From an uncultured Thermomicrobiales bacterium (GTDB taxonomy: Bacteria > Chloroflexota > Chloroflexia > Thermomicrobiales > UBA6265): a DNA stretch of 19,849 nucleotides. The notes beneath the pieces were generated by a model. The model saw nothing but the letters and a program-made list of their open reading frames with translations, did no database searches and was not told where the DNA came from. The stretch's first letter is position 1. Each line of letters begins with the position of its first letter. A program made the translations under genes and the position numbers. The stretch spans positions 1 through 19,849 of the forward strand of contig CADCWK010000345.1 of the NCBI GenBank assembly GCA_902806375.1. Reading direction: 5' to 3'. Shown one piece after another: positions 1 through 9,248 of the stretch.

Positions 1-411
1 GCCGGCACGGCCATGCGGGACATCGCGGTCGACACGGTCTTCCTTGGTTCCTGCACGAATGGCCGGATCGAGGATCTGCGCGTCGCCGCGAGCGTGCTCG
101 ATGGCCGGACGATCAAGGCCGGGATGCGGGCGATGGTCGTGCCTGGCTCCATGCGAGTGAAGGCGCAGGCCGAGGCCGAGGGGCTGGACCGGATCTTCCT
201 GGACGCCGGGTTCGAGTGGCGCACAGCCGGCTGCTCGATGTGCCTGGGGATGAACCCCGATCAGCTCGCGCCGGGTGAGCGCTGCGCCAGCACCAGCAAC
301 CGGAACTTCGAGGGACGGCAGGGCAAGGGCGGTCGGACGCACCTCGTGTCGCCCGCGATCGCCGCCGCGACCGCTGTCGCCGGTCACTTCGCGACGCCGG
401 CTGACCTCTAG
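1..411 (+). CDS. leuC: 3-isopropylmalate dehydratase large subunit, C-terminal part (5' end outside window)
   Basis: LeuC pairs with LeuD to isomerise 2-isopropylmalate to 3-isopropylmalate in leucine biosynthesis, using a [4Fe-4S] cluster in the cytoplasm. The reading frame is open from base 1 and ends at TAG 409-411, so only the last 136 codons are visible and the start lies upstream. Aconitase-superfamily signatures are clear. FLGSCTNGRIEDL carries the first cluster cysteine. GCSMCLGMNPD carries the CxxC pair that completes the cluster. CASTSNRNFEGRQG is the usual substrate-binding stretch, followed by the typical SPAIAAATAVAGHF ending. leuD follows on the same strand 58 nt later, as expected for a two-subunit enzyme. 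The family assignment is secure. A homoaconitase-type relative is possible in principle, but leuD and leuB next door favour LeuC. Confidence 0.96.
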   Translation, partial: AGTAMRDIAVDTVFLGSCTNGRIEDLRVAASVLDGRTIKAGMRAMVVPGSMRVKAQAEAEGLDRIFLDAGFEWRTAGCSMCLGMNPDQLAPGERCASTSNRNFEGRQGKGGRTHLVSPAIAAATAVAGHFATPADL

Positions 412-469
412 GTCAGGCGACATAACGGTCGATGCGATGGCATCTACCCCGCGACTGGGAGAGACCAGC

Positions 470-1096
470 TTGGAACCCATCAAGACCATCACAGGCACGG
501 CCGTCCCGATCGACCGGTCTGACATCGACACCGACCAGATCATCCCCGCCGTCTGGCTGAAGCGGGTGGAGCGGACCGGCTTCGGCGCCGGCCTGTTCTC
601 GTCCTGGCGGGAGAACGACCCGGACTTCGTGCTCAACCGGCCCGAGTACCAGGGGGCAACGGTCATCGTAGCGGGACCGAACTTCGGGGTCGGGTCGTCG
701 CGGGAGCACGCCGTCTGGGCCCTGATGGACTACGGCTTCAGGGCAGTCATCTCGTCGCGCTTCGGCGACATCTTCCGCAACAACGCGACCAAGTCCGGGT
801 TGATCCCCGTGGTGGTCGAGCAGGGGTTCGCCGAGGAGATCATGAGCGCGATCGAGGTCAACCCCGCGACGGAGGTGATCGTCGACATCGAGTCGCGGAC
901 CGTCTCCGTGCCCGCGCTGCGTCTCAGCACGACGTTCCCGCTGGATGACTTCACCCGCTATCGACTGATGGAGGGGCTGGACGACATCGGTCTGACGCTA
1001 CGCAACGACGACCAGATCGGCCAGTACGAGGTCCGTCGACCCGCATGGCTGCCATCGGTCGATCACCCAGAGCCCAGAGTCGCCGGCGCGGGGTGA
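470..1096 (+). CDS. leuD: 3-isopropylmalate dehydratase small subunit
   Basis: This is the small (swivel) subunit that combines with LeuC to form isopropylmalate isomerase. The protein is 208 residues, close to the usual 200 or so. It begins with the family-typical stretch EPIKTITGTAVPIDRSDIDT, followed by DQIIPAVWLKR, the GPNFGVGSSREHAVWAL active-site loop and SRFGDIFRNNATKSGLIPV. The start chosen is TTG at 470. It has GGGAGAG at 457-463 about 6 nt upstream and places the conserved EPIKTITG right at the N-terminus. ATG at 437 is in frame but would add 11 non-conserved residues and has no better ribosome-binding site. The gene probably shares a transcript with leuC. The downstream hairpin at 1302-1338 may end that transcript before leuB. 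Confidence 0.95.
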   Translation: MEPIKTITGTAVPIDRSDIDTDQIIPAVWLKRVERTGFGAGLFSSWRENDPDFVLNRPEYQGATVIVAGPNFGVGSSREHAVWALMDYGFRAVISSRFGDIFRNNATKSGLIPVVVEQGFAEEIMSAIEVNPATEVIVDIESRTVSVPALRLSTTFPLDDFTRYRLMEGLDDIGLTLRNDDQIGQYEVRRPAWLPSVDHPEPRVAGAG

Positions 1097-1437
1097 GGCG
1101 GGTTCCGACTCGGGCCAGCGCGCTGAGACACGACGCCGGGGGCAGTCCGGGCAGCCTGTCTCCGGCCCGGCTCGCCGGCTGAAGCCTGCGCCGCGGCTCC
1201 ACACCGCCCGGGGAGGGGAGCGCGGACTCTCTGTACCGAGTGCGGATCGGGACGTCTTGACCCGGACCCCGCATGAGCCACCGAACCGACGAGAACGATG
1301 CGAACGCTCCGGAAGGGCCCGCCCATTCCGGGGCGTTCCGTCTTCGGCGGGGCAGGGGCTATCACCCGCGTGGTGCGCCCGGTAGGATGCCGTGGTCGCG
1401 GCTATCGTCGCAGGTGGGGAACGAGGGGATCATCGCA
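1097..1437 (+). other. leuD-leuB intergenic region
   Basis: This 341-nt gap has no convincing gene. The leuB frame stays open back to an ATG at 1273, but those residues do not look like LeuB and the frame runs through a strong hairpin (1302-1338). A weak -10-like TAGGAT is at 1383-1388 with no good -35. I infer that leuB is either separately transcribed or attenuated from the leuCD transcript. Confidence 0.5.
1302..1338 (+). terminator. Hairpin between leuD and leuB, candidate terminator or attenuator
   Basis: A 13-bp stem with one G-U pair joins 1302-1314 (GAACGCTCCGGAA) to 1326-1338 (TTCCGGGGCGTTC). The loop is 11 nt and itself contains GGGCCC. No T-run follows, so intrinsic termination is not certain. 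Its position 206 nt after leuD and 100 nt before leuB fits the end of leuCD transcription or control of leuB. Confidence 0.5.
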
Positions 1438-2532
<1,095 letters not shown>

Positions 2533-2554
2533 ACCGGTCCATGGGATCTACGGA

Positions 2555-2600
2555 CAGCGAGAGGGGCGGGCACCCATCACGGTGCCCGCCCCTCTCGCTG
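2555..2600. terminator. Bidirectional terminator hairpin between leuB and the RodZ-like gene
   Basis: The arms 2555-2574 and 2581-2600 form a perfect 20-bp stem around the 6-nt loop CATCAC. It sits between two convergent genes (leuB stop at 2532 and the minus-strand stop at 2622), so it can act in both directions. Neither side has a T-run, so the mechanism may not be classic intrinsic termination. Confidence 0.8.
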
Positions 2601-2621
2601 CCCGTCTCGATGTCCGGGCCG

Positions 2622-3731
2622 CTACGGCAGGGAGAAGGAGTTCGTCCCCATGTAGAACGTCTGGCCGGTGTCCAGATTGTTGATGTTCGTGCTCGTCGGG
2701 TCCGAGGTGTAGATCTCGAAGGTGGCCGCGTTGAAGGGGCCCTGGGTCTCCCCTGGGCCGACGTTGCCGTCGAAGATCACTGTGCCGTCGCCGATGACCG
2801 TCAGATAGATCCCGGCGGTCGGGGAGAAGCTCAGGGTCAACAGCGATTCGTCGAGAGCGAGCTGGCTGGCTTCGGCGGCCTGCGCCTCGGCCGCAGCAGC
2901 TTCTTCGTCGGCGGCGGCCTGCTCAGCGGCGGCTGCCTCTTCGGCCGCGGCTTCTTCCGCGGCGGCGACTTCAGCCTCTTCGGTGGCGGCGGTGTTCGGG
3001 GTCGGCGGTTCGTCCGGCTCCTCGGTGGGCTTGGGACGGTTGCCCTCGACGTTGGTCGTCTCCGTCGGCTCATCGGTCGGCTGGACGGTCGCGGACGCGA
3101 TCGTGTCGCCGCCACCGGCCGCCTGGGTCGCGGCGACCTGGGTACGACGCTCGTTTGCTTCGCTCATCGGCCGGGCGGCCTGGGCGATCGCGGCCTCGGT
3201 GGCGTCGGTATCGGCCTCCGGAGAGGATGCCAGCGCCGCATCGTCGTCGCCCACAGGAGTCGGCGTCGCGGTGGCCGAGATCGGCGCGGCTCCATCGACG
3301 GTGGCGATCGGGGTGACCGTCGTCTGCATGGTCGGCGTCGGCAGGTCCTCGGACGGGCCGCGGTAGGCGCTGTAGACCCACGCGAACACGATCGCGCTGA
3401 GGACCACCATGAAGGCGATGATGGCGAAGTTCGGCGTGAAGTGGTTCGGCATCTCCAGTGGCTTGACCGCCATCGGAACCGTGCTCGCGGCGCTGGCCGT
3501 ACCGTGCGCGTCCTCGAACATCGTCAGGACCTTGTTCGGGTCCAGGTCGAGGAAGGCAGCGTAATTGCGTACGATGCCTCGCTGGTAGATCAGCGGGGGC
3601 AGAGCGGCGAAGTTCTCGTCCTCGAGCGCCGCCAGGTGATGTCGATTGATGCGCGTCGCCTGCTCGGCTTCCTTGAGGGTGACCCCCTTGTAAGCCCGGG
3701 CCTGCCGCAGTGTCTCGCCGAATACAGCCAT
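2622..3731 (-). CDS. RodZ-like membrane protein: N-terminal HTH, one TM helix, C-terminal DUF4115-type domain
   Basis: The 369-residue protein has the RodZ domain order. Residues 1-75 are an HTH_25-type helix-turn-helix (FGETLRQARAYKGVTLKEAE, then RINRHHLAALEDENFAALPP and IYQRGIVRNYAAFLDLDPNKV). A single membrane helix lies at about 101-121. A Thr/Pro/Ala-rich extracytoplasmic region follows and becomes a long Ala/Glu-rich segment at about 250-300 that could be a rigid helix. The end, about 305-369, is a small beta-rich domain like DUF4115. RodZ links MreB to the cell-wall elongation machinery in rods. Whether this protein does so is inference, since no mre genes are visible. The ATG at 3731 starts exactly at the conserved MAVFGETLRQ. 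An in-frame codon at 3860 would add 43 unrelated residues. AGGGGGAG at about 3744-3752 is a somewhat distant ribosome-binding site. Confidence 0.85.
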   Translation of the reverse strand: MAVFGETLRQARAYKGVTLKEAEQATRINRHHLAALEDENFAALPPLIYQRGIVRNYAAFLDLDPNKVLTMFEDAHGTASAASTVPMAVKPLEMPNHFTPNFAIIAFMVVLSAIVFAWVYSAYRGPSEDLPTPTMQTTVTPIATVDGAAPISATATPTPVGDDDAALASSPEADTDATEAAIAQAARPMSEANERRTQVAATQAAGGGDTIASATVQPTDEPTETTNVEGNRPKPTEEPDEPPTPNTAATEEAEVAAAEEAAAEEAAAAEQAAADEEAAAAEAQAAEASQLALDESLLTLSFSPTAGIYLTVIGDGTVIFDGNVGPGETQGPFNAATFEIYTSDPTSTNINNLDTGQTFYMGTNSFSLP

Positions 3732-3898
3732 AAGCCTGGTTGGCTCCCCCTTCAGGCAGCGATCGCCTGATCCAACCTCTACGGACCCGGCGGCACATGC
3801 CGGTGTGTCACCTCCAGCCAGGAGGGTGACGCACTCTGTGCCACCGAAGTCAGTGACCACTCCCCAGCGGTCCGCCGATCAGTTCTCAGCGCGGTTCC

Positions 3899-3907
3899 AT
3901 GCTACCA
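3899..3907 (-). promoter_or_regulatory. Candidate extended -10 promoter for the RodZ-like gene
   Basis: Read on the minus strand this is TGGTAGCAT, an extended -10 (TGn plus TAGCAT). The -35 region is poor (TGTGCA at 17 bp). Transcription would start near 3892 and give a leader of about 160 nt containing the 3807-3830 hairpin. Confidence 0.3.
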
Positions 3908-4022
3908 GCCGGGTGCCGTTCTGCACAGATGCCATCACCCGTCCCCGGGATCCCATCCCTCCGATGCGTGGGCGAGTCGGACATCCTTTGTCTGAGTCGT
4001 TTTATCCGCCTGTGACGGTCTG

Positions 4023-4051
4023 GCAGGCTTGACCGGCCGGAACAAGCCTGC
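4023..4051 (-). terminator. Candidate terminator after the double-Cys4 gene
   Basis: GCAGGCTTG (4023-4031) pairs perfectly with CAAGCCTGC (4043-4051) over 9 bp, with an 11-nt loop containing CCGGCCGG. It lies 27 nt beyond the minus-strand stop at 4078. There is no T-run. Confidence 0.5.
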
Positions 4052-4077
4052 TGGCGGGCAGGTGGCGGCCCCAGGCC

Positions 4078-6078
4078 CTATGAGCGCCGCCGCCGGCGCG
4101 CGCCGACTCCCTGCTCCTCGGCCGAGAACAGCTGGTCGAGGAGCGGCGTCGGGTTTCGGTGATCCCGGACCGCGGCTTCGGACAACCAGACGTCATCGTA
4201 GGGCACCCACCAGCAGCCGAAGCTGGAGATGCAGGGCAGATCGCCGGCGTTGACGACGGTCCTGAGGGTGAACGAGTCGCGATTGGCGCACCAGCCCCGC
4301 TCAGGGTTCTCCGAGGGGCGGAAGTCCCGGCACGTCTCACAGGCCCGCTGCAGGTGAGGCGAGAGCCTCGGCTCGACCGACTGGAGGTCCAGCCAGCTGC
4401 TGTAGACACCAAAGTCCTCCCGGGCCGGGCGGAGAGGGGTCGGTGGCTGGAGCTGAGCCGGCGCCTGCGGCTCATCGGTGACGAGCGACGCGTCGGTCCG
4501 GTCACCCGGAAGACGGTCATCATGAGTCGTCGGCGAATCGCTCCGCGCCAGGGCGGACGAGCGGTCCTGCCCGGCGGGCTGGCCATCGGGACGGTCGCCG
4601 ATCGCTCGGTTGGCCTCGGCGACTGTCGGGATCGAGCGAACCGGCGGTGGCGCCGGACGAGGGCGGGCCGGGGTCATCCGTGGGACCGCGGGCCGCGGCC
4701 TCCCCGGATGGGACCCACCATCGTCCGCACGGGATATCCCTTCGACCGGCTCCTCCATCGACCCGGCCATCGACGGACGAGGTGTCGGCTCATGGTCGGT
4801 CCGCCGCACCGGAACCTGACGCTCGCCTGGTCCCCGCCGCTCACCCACGGCTGGCCATTCCCGGCCGTCCGGCGAGCCAGTGGACTTGTTGACGGGTTGG
4901 CTGACCGGGAGCGCTTCACGGTGGACCCGCGGGAACGCCTCGTCCGGCAGGAGGTCTGGCAGGACAGGCCGTTGCCCGGAGGACGATCGGTTCGCGGGCT
5001 GCTCGATGTCGTGACCGGACGGAGCCAGTCGGGGGAGGGGCGGCCTGGGCGTCGCCTGGACGGGCGACGCAGCCGGCTCGGCTCTAGTGCGGGTCGCCTC
5101 GGCCATCCTCGGCAGGGCGGCTGGGCGTTCCTCATCCCGGGTGGCGTCGCGGCGTAGTTCTCGGGCGGGAACAGGACCCGGAATCGGAGCTCGGCGCAGG
5201 CCGCGGGGAACGACAGACGTCGGGTTTCCGGGCGTCTCATCGCCCGCAGGCGGTCGCCACATCGATTCCGGATCGGCTGGAGGCGTACCGGCCATGACCG
5301 GCTCGGGGCGGTACGTCTCCTCCCGCGGGACCCGCTCGGGACGATCGTCCCGTCCCCGCCAGTCAACCTGGCGGGCCGCATCCTCGGACACCGCGGCGTC
5401 ATTGCCGGTCGACATCGTCGGACTGCCGAACGACGACGGGCCGGTCGGTTCGGGCCGGATCGACCGGCGGGAGAGCCGATCGCGGCCGATCCGTACGTTC
5501 TCGACGGGTTCTGTCGCGTACGTGCGCCCGGGAGGACGGTCCTCGGAGGACCCGCCGTCCTCGTGAGGCGCCCGGGTTTCAGTGGATGCGAGTGGAAGCC
5601 GCTCGTCGGAGCCGGGCCTGGTGCGCGGCATGACGTCGGCCGGGACCTGATCCACCAGCCGGCGATGCCCGGTCAGGCCCGGCGCCATGAACGAGATCTG
5701 GCTGACGACGACGTCCTCCCCCGCGGGAGCGTCGCGCTCAATCTCCGCCGAGTTGGGCTCGGGCCGGACGACCCGCTCGCTCCGGCCGCTGGCCGGAACG
5801 TGGGCCTCCCGGCTCTTGACCATGAATCCGATCTCGCCCTGGGTCGCGGGGCGTTCCGCCTGGACGGAGATCTGGTTGCGGGTCACCCCCGCTTCGATCG
5901 CAGCTTTGGGATCGGTCCAGAGACTTCGTCCCCAGTCGTTTCGGCAGGCCAGTTCGTTGCGTCGGACCAGTGTCCGCCCGTCGGCGGTCTTGGCACGCTC
6001 AGCGTGGAGGCACCAGCCATTGCCCGCGAAATTGGCTTCCTGGAAGAAGAAACACGTCCCACAGTTGTGACTCGCCAC
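4078..6078 (-). CDS. Unknown protein: two terminal Cys4 modules joined by a long disordered linker
   Basis: I do not recognise a named family. The 666-residue product has a Cys4 module at the N-terminus (C6, C9, C23, C45; CGTCFFFQ, then NGWCLHAE and LACRNDW). A similar module sits near the C-terminus (C580, C583, C597, C616, plus C622; CETCRDF, ERGWCANRD, LPCISSFGCWW). Both share C-x2-C-x13-C with the third Cys in GWC. Between them lie about 530 residues rich in Pro, Arg, Ser, Asp and Glu with no obvious fold. Metal or Fe-S binding is inference. The Cys spacing recalls the small Fe-S subunits of benzylsuccinate synthase. Because both modules are in one frame, the linker must be coding. GTG 6078 is preferred: it follows GAGGA and starts just before the first Cys. 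ATG at 6207 is possible. ATG at 6255 lies upstream of the predicted promoter. Confidence 0.75.
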   Translation of the reverse strand: MASHNCGTCFFFQEANFAGNGWCLHAERAKTADGRTLVRRNELACRNDWGRSLWTDPKAAIEAGVTRNQISVQAERPATQGEIGFMVKSREAHVPASGRSERVVRPEPNSAEIERDAPAGEDVVVSQISFMAPGLTGHRRLVDQVPADVMPRTRPGSDERLPLASTETRAPHEDGGSSEDRPPGRTYATEPVENVRIGRDRLSRRSIRPEPTGPSSFGSPTMSTGNDAAVSEDAARQVDWRGRDDRPERVPREETYRPEPVMAGTPPADPESMWRPPAGDETPGNPTSVVPRGLRRAPIPGPVPARELRRDATRDEERPAALPRMAEATRTRAEPAASPVQATPRPPLPRLAPSGHDIEQPANRSSSGQRPVLPDLLPDEAFPRVHREALPVSQPVNKSTGSPDGREWPAVGERRGPGERQVPVRRTDHEPTPRPSMAGSMEEPVEGISRADDGGSHPGRPRPAVPRMTPARPRPAPPPVRSIPTVAEANRAIGDRPDGQPAGQDRSSALARSDSPTTHDDRLPGDRTDASLVTDEPQAPAQLQPPTPLRPAREDFGVYSSWLDLQSVEPRLSPHLQRACETCRDFRPSENPERGWCANRDSFTLRTVVNAGDLPCISSFGCWWVPYDDVWLSEAAVRDHRNPTPLLDQLFSAEEQGVGARRRRRS

Positions 6079-6218
6079 GGTCGTCTCAGTCCTCGCTTCG
6101 GAGCCTATGGGCCACGCTCGGCGGGCGGAAAACGGCGGACCCTGGCCATCCCATCGCGGCGGGCGATCGGCAGAGGCGGGGGTCTCGGCGACGCTCAGCC
6201 GGGTCATACCGGATTTGG

Positions 6219-6247
6219 AGTGTATCAGCGCCGATAGGGGTTGTCTA
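6219..6247 (-). promoter_or_regulatory. Promoter for the double-Cys4 gene
   Basis: On the minus strand TAGACA (6242-6247) and TACACT (6219-6224) are separated by exactly 17 bp. Transcription would begin near 6212. This argues against a start at 6255 and gives a leader of about 135 nt to GTG 6078, or a nearly leaderless start at ATG 6207. Confidence 0.55.
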
Positions 6248-6704
6248 TCGGTCATCGGGGTCGCAGCGGACCGGGCGACGGCACTCGTCGTGGTGCTTCA
6301 TCGGGAGACGAATACGGCTTCCGGAAGGGACAAAATGGTTGTCCCGACCGCCCACCGGGATTGTCGGCCCGGCGACGTGGCTCTGGCGTCCGGCCGGCCG
6401 TCGGGAGCTCATCCAGAGGCGGTTTTCGCCGTGACCACTGGCCGTTTCCGGGAGCCGTCACGACGAATCGTCTGGGTCCGACCGAGACGCCGGGCGGGGC
6501 GAGCCATGGGCGGATACGGAGTGTCGGGGTGACCCCGGTTGTCGTGCGAGCGGAAGCCGATGGGGCCTTGCGACGCCGGGTCCCGATCGAGGTGTCCCGG
6601 CTAGCCCCTGGCGTCAGCCCGTCTCGGGCGACTCCGGGGGCCGCCTGGACCGGGAGCGGCTCCCCGGTCGTCGACCGCACGGCGAGGAGCGGCGATCGAG
6701 CGGG

Positions 6705-6733
6705 TAGGAACCGTGGGGGAGAACGGCTATACT
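6705..6733 (+). promoter_or_regulatory. Candidate promoter for miaB
   Basis: TATACT at 6728-6733 is a good -10. TAGGAA at 6705-6710 is a weak -35 at 17 bp. Transcription would start near 6740, giving a leader of about 50 nt to the miaB GTG at 6789. Confidence 0.45.
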
Positions 6734-6788
6734 TGGCGGTTGATCTACGCACCCGATCACTGCCGTCCCAACCGTCGAGGAGTTTACC

Positions 6789-8252
6789 GTGGCGTCCCGC
6801 TCGATCATCCCGCTTCGGGCCGTGGAGGGGGAGCAGACCGTCCGCGTCGTCGCTCCGGAATCCGGGGCGCCGCACGCCGAAACGGCGATGTCCGCTGTCC
6901 ATGGTCCCGCACCGCTCCCGGCCAATGGCAAGCAGTTCCATATCTGGACGATCGGTTGCCAGATGAACGAGGCCGACAGTGCCAAGGTCGCCTCGCTCCT
7001 GCAGGAGGTCGGCTACCGGCAGACCGCCAGCGAGGACGATGCCGACATCGTCGTCCTGAACTCCTGTGTCGTCCGCCAGTCCGCCGAGGACAAGGTGGCG
7101 GGCAAGCTCGGCAGCCTGGCCCGGCTGAAGCGCACCCGGCCCGAGACGCGCATCGTCCTCACCGGGTGCATGGTCACCAATCAGCAGGAGCAGTTGCGGA
7201 AGCGGTTCCCGCACGTCGACCTGTTCTTCGACCCGTCCGACTTCGACCGCCTCGGGCTCGTCGTGCCGGAGCTGGCCCGGCTGGAGGACGACCTCGCCGC
7301 GCTGCCCCACTACTACGCCCCGGCGGCCGACGGCCTGGAACCGGCCGAGGGGTACCGGAAGGGCGTGACGGCCTACGTCCCGATCATCTATGGCTGCAAC
7401 TTCCTCTGCTCCTACTGCATCGTGCCCTATCGCCGTGGCCGGGAGACGTCCCGCCCGCTGGCCGCCATCGTCCGGGAAGTCGAGCGGCTGGTCGCCGATG
7501 GCGTCCGCGAGGTCACGCTCCTGGGGCAGACGGTCAACGCCTGGGGACACGACTTCGCGGCGAAGCAGGAACTGGTGACGCTGCTCCGTGCCGTCGACGC
7601 GATCCCGGGACTTGACCGGCTGCGGTATCTCACCTCGCATCCGATGTACATGACCGACGAGCTATTCGACGTGATGGCGGACCTGCCGACCCTCTGCGAG
7701 CACCTCAACCTCCCCGTCCAGGCGGGCGACGACACCGTCCTGCATCGGATGCGCCGGCGATATACCCGTGACCACTGGCTCGAGCGGCTGCAGTACGCCC
7801 GGAGCCGCATGCCCGATCTGACCGTGGCGACCGACATCATCGTCGGGTTCCCCGGGGAGACGGAGGAGCAGTTCCTCCAGACCTACGCCATGCTGGATCA
7901 GGCCCGCTGCGAGAAGGTCCACCTCGCCATGTACTCGCCCCGTCCCGGGACGCTCTCCGCCCGCTGGGAGGATGACATCCCGCATGCCGAGAAGCATCGC
8001 CGGCATCAGGTCCTCGAGAAGCTCCAGGAGCGGATCGGGACCGAGATCAACGAGCGCCGGCTCGGGAGTGTCACCGAGGTGCTGGTCGAGGGCAAGAACA
8101 AGGGGCGCTGGTCGGGCCGGAGCCGGGGCAACACCCTGGTCCATGTCGACGTCCGGGAAGACACCGATCTGCTGGGCAAGCTGGTCGACGTGCGGATCAC
8201 CTCGGCGACGCCCTGGTTCCTGATCGGGGAGGCTGCCGGAGCGCCCCGCTGA
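6789..8252 (+). CDS. miaB: tRNA-2-methylthio-N6-isopentenyladenosine-37 synthase (MiaB)
   Basis: MiaB is a radical-SAM methylthiotransferase that adds a methylthio group to i6A37 of tRNAs reading UNN codons. The 487-residue protein shows the three-domain plan. The N-terminal UPF0004 domain has the auxiliary-cluster cysteines C57 (TIGCQMNEAD), C93 (NSCVVRQSA) and C127 (LTGCMV). The radical-SAM core has C203, C207 and C210 in GCNFLCSYCIVPYRRGRE, then SRP and a GQTVNAWG loop. A C-terminal TRAM domain covers about 415-480. The YRRGRE/SRP signature and the loop favour MiaB over RimO or MtaB. About 45 poorly conserved residues precede the first domain. The GTG start at 6789 has GAGGAG at 6777-6782, 6 nt away. 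miaA, which makes the substrate, is not in view. The gene is probably cotranscribed with the TPR gene 91 nt downstream. Confidence 0.95.
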   Translation: MASRSIIPLRAVEGEQTVRVVAPESGAPHAETAMSAVHGPAPLPANGKQFHIWTIGCQMNEADSAKVASLLQEVGYRQTASEDDADIVVLNSCVVRQSAEDKVAGKLGSLARLKRTRPETRIVLTGCMVTNQQEQLRKRFPHVDLFFDPSDFDRLGLVVPELARLEDDLAALPHYYAPAADGLEPAEGYRKGVTAYVPIIYGCNFLCSYCIVPYRRGRETSRPLAAIVREVERLVADGVREVTLLGQTVNAWGHDFAAKQELVTLLRAVDAIPGLDRLRYLTSHPMYMTDELFDVMADLPTLCEHLNLPVQAGDDTVLHRMRRRYTRDHWLERLQYARSRMPDLTVATDIIVGFPGETEEQFLQTYAMLDQARCEKVHLAMYSPRPGTLSARWEDDIPHAEKHRRHQVLEKLQERIGTEINERRLGSVTEVLVEGKNKGRWSGRSRGNTLVHVDVREDTDLLGKLVDVRITSATPWFLIGEAAGAPR

Positions 8253-8343
8253 GCCGACGGCGACCCAGCCATGACGATGACGCGACACGATGGGGACGGC
8301 CCGTGGCCGGACCCGATGAGACAGACGGAAGGACGAACGCCCC

Positions 8344-9210
8344 ATGACCGACACGACTGACCGGACCGACCGTACCAAGCGACAACTGATCGACGATGCC
8401 CGGAACGCCGCCATGGGGGGCCGCTGGCCGGATGCGATCCGGATCAACGACGACCTCATCAGCCGCTTCCCGCGTGACGCCGAGGCGCACAACCGTCGTG
8501 GCCGGGCCCTCCTGGAACTGGACCGGTACCAGGACGCGCTGGAGTCGTACGAGGCTGCACTCCGGATCGATCCAGCCAATCTGATCGCACGGCGGAACCT
8601 CGGTCGGCTGGACCTGCTGCTCCAGCAGCCCGACGGCCATACGTCGGTCCGGACGTCGAGCGAGGCCATGCCGTTGCCCCGGACGACGGTCTTCATCGAG
8701 GAGGTCGGCAAGACCTGGCACGGGGAACTGGTCAACCCGGCCAAGCTGATCCGGCTGGCCGAGGTCGATCCTGGCGAGCAGCTGACGCTCGAGGTGGAAG
8801 GGCCACGCCTGTTCGTCTCCGACCGCACCGGGCAGCGACTCGGCGAGATCGAGGTCGGGATCGCCCAGCGGATCACCCAGATGATCGGCGAGGGCAACCG
8901 GTACGAGATCTACTCGCTCGGGCTCAGCGCCCAGAGCCTGCGGATCATCCTGCGCGAGGCCTACCGCGCGCCCCAGCTCGGGACCCGGCCGTCGTTCCCC
9001 GGCAAGCTCAAGGCGGTTCGTCCCGCCGACCGCGAGGGCAACCTGCTGCGGCGTGATGACGACCTGCTCTACGCGGACGACGAGGACGAGGAGGACGAGG
9101 TCGAAGACTCCGCCTCGGACGTCAACGACGAGGTGGAGCCGTCCGACTCGGACGAGCCGCCCATCGCCATCACCTCCTATGACGTGGACGACGACGAGCT
9201 GAACAACTAG
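8344..9210 (+). CDS. TPR-repeat protein with conserved-looking middle domain and acidic tail, function unknown
   Basis: The 288-residue protein starts with two tetratricopeptide repeats at about 14-47 and 48-81 (AMGGRWPDAIRINDDLISRF, then ALLELDRYQDALESYEAALR and IDPANLIARRNLG), a scaffold for protein contacts. Residues of about 105-215 form a compact-looking alpha/beta region (VFIEEVGKTWHGELVNPAKL, LFVSDRTGQRLGEIEVGIAQ) that I cannot assign. From about 235 to the end it is very acidic (DEDEEDEVEDSASD) and probably disordered. There is no signal peptide or membrane helix, so it is likely cytoplasmic. GGAAGGA at 8327-8333 supports ATG 8344. It lies 91 nt after miaB with no terminator seen between them, so cotranscription is likely. 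The palindrome at 9249-9296 ends the unit. Function is unknown. Confidence 0.85.
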   Translation: MTDTTDRTDRTKRQLIDDARNAAMGGRWPDAIRINDDLISRFPRDAEAHNRRGRALLELDRYQDALESYEAALRIDPANLIARRNLGRLDLLLQQPDGHTSVRTSSEAMPLPRTTVFIEEVGKTWHGELVNPAKLIRLAEVDPGEQLTLEVEGPRLFVSDRTGQRLGEIEVGIAQRITQMIGEGNRYEIYSLGLSAQSLRIILREAYRAPQLGTRPSFPGKLKAVRPADREGNLLRRDDDLLYADDEDEEDEVEDSASDVNDEVEPSDSDEPPIAITSYDVDDDELNN

Positions 9211-9248
9211 CGTCCGGGCGCTGCCCGTCGCCCACGTGGCGGCCGGAT

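Larger units (their letters stand above)
3732..4077. other. Intergenic region upstream of the RodZ-like gene
   Basis: No gene is evident in these 346 nt. The region holds a terminator-like hairpin just after the next minus-strand gene (4023-4051), an extended -10 motif on the minus strand (3899-3907), and a small hairpin at about 3807-3830 (GTCACCTCC against GGAGGGTGAC, one bulge) that would lie in the 5' leader of the RodZ-like mRNA. Confidence 0.5.
6079..6788. other. Divergent intergenic region between the double-Cys4 gene and miaB
   Basis: These 710 nt hold back-to-back promoters (minus at 6219-6247, plus at 6705-6733). Several open frames cross the region on both strands, but none shows recognisable motifs and I do not call a gene. 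A hairpin or operator-like inverted repeat, GGGACAA (6327-6333) and TTGTCCC (6339-6345) with a 5-nt spacer, lies in the middle. Otherwise I see nothing. Confidence 0.45.

Noticed and set aside
4159..5157. 332-codon plus-strand frame opposite the double-Cys4 linker
   Set aside because: The minus frame links two cysteine modules in one frame. The plus frame shows no motif and no ribosome-binding site.
6327..6345. GGGACAA/TTGTCCC inverted repeat in the miaB upstream region
   Set aside because: Only 7 bp and not near either promoter core. It is noted in the gap description but is too weak to claim a function.
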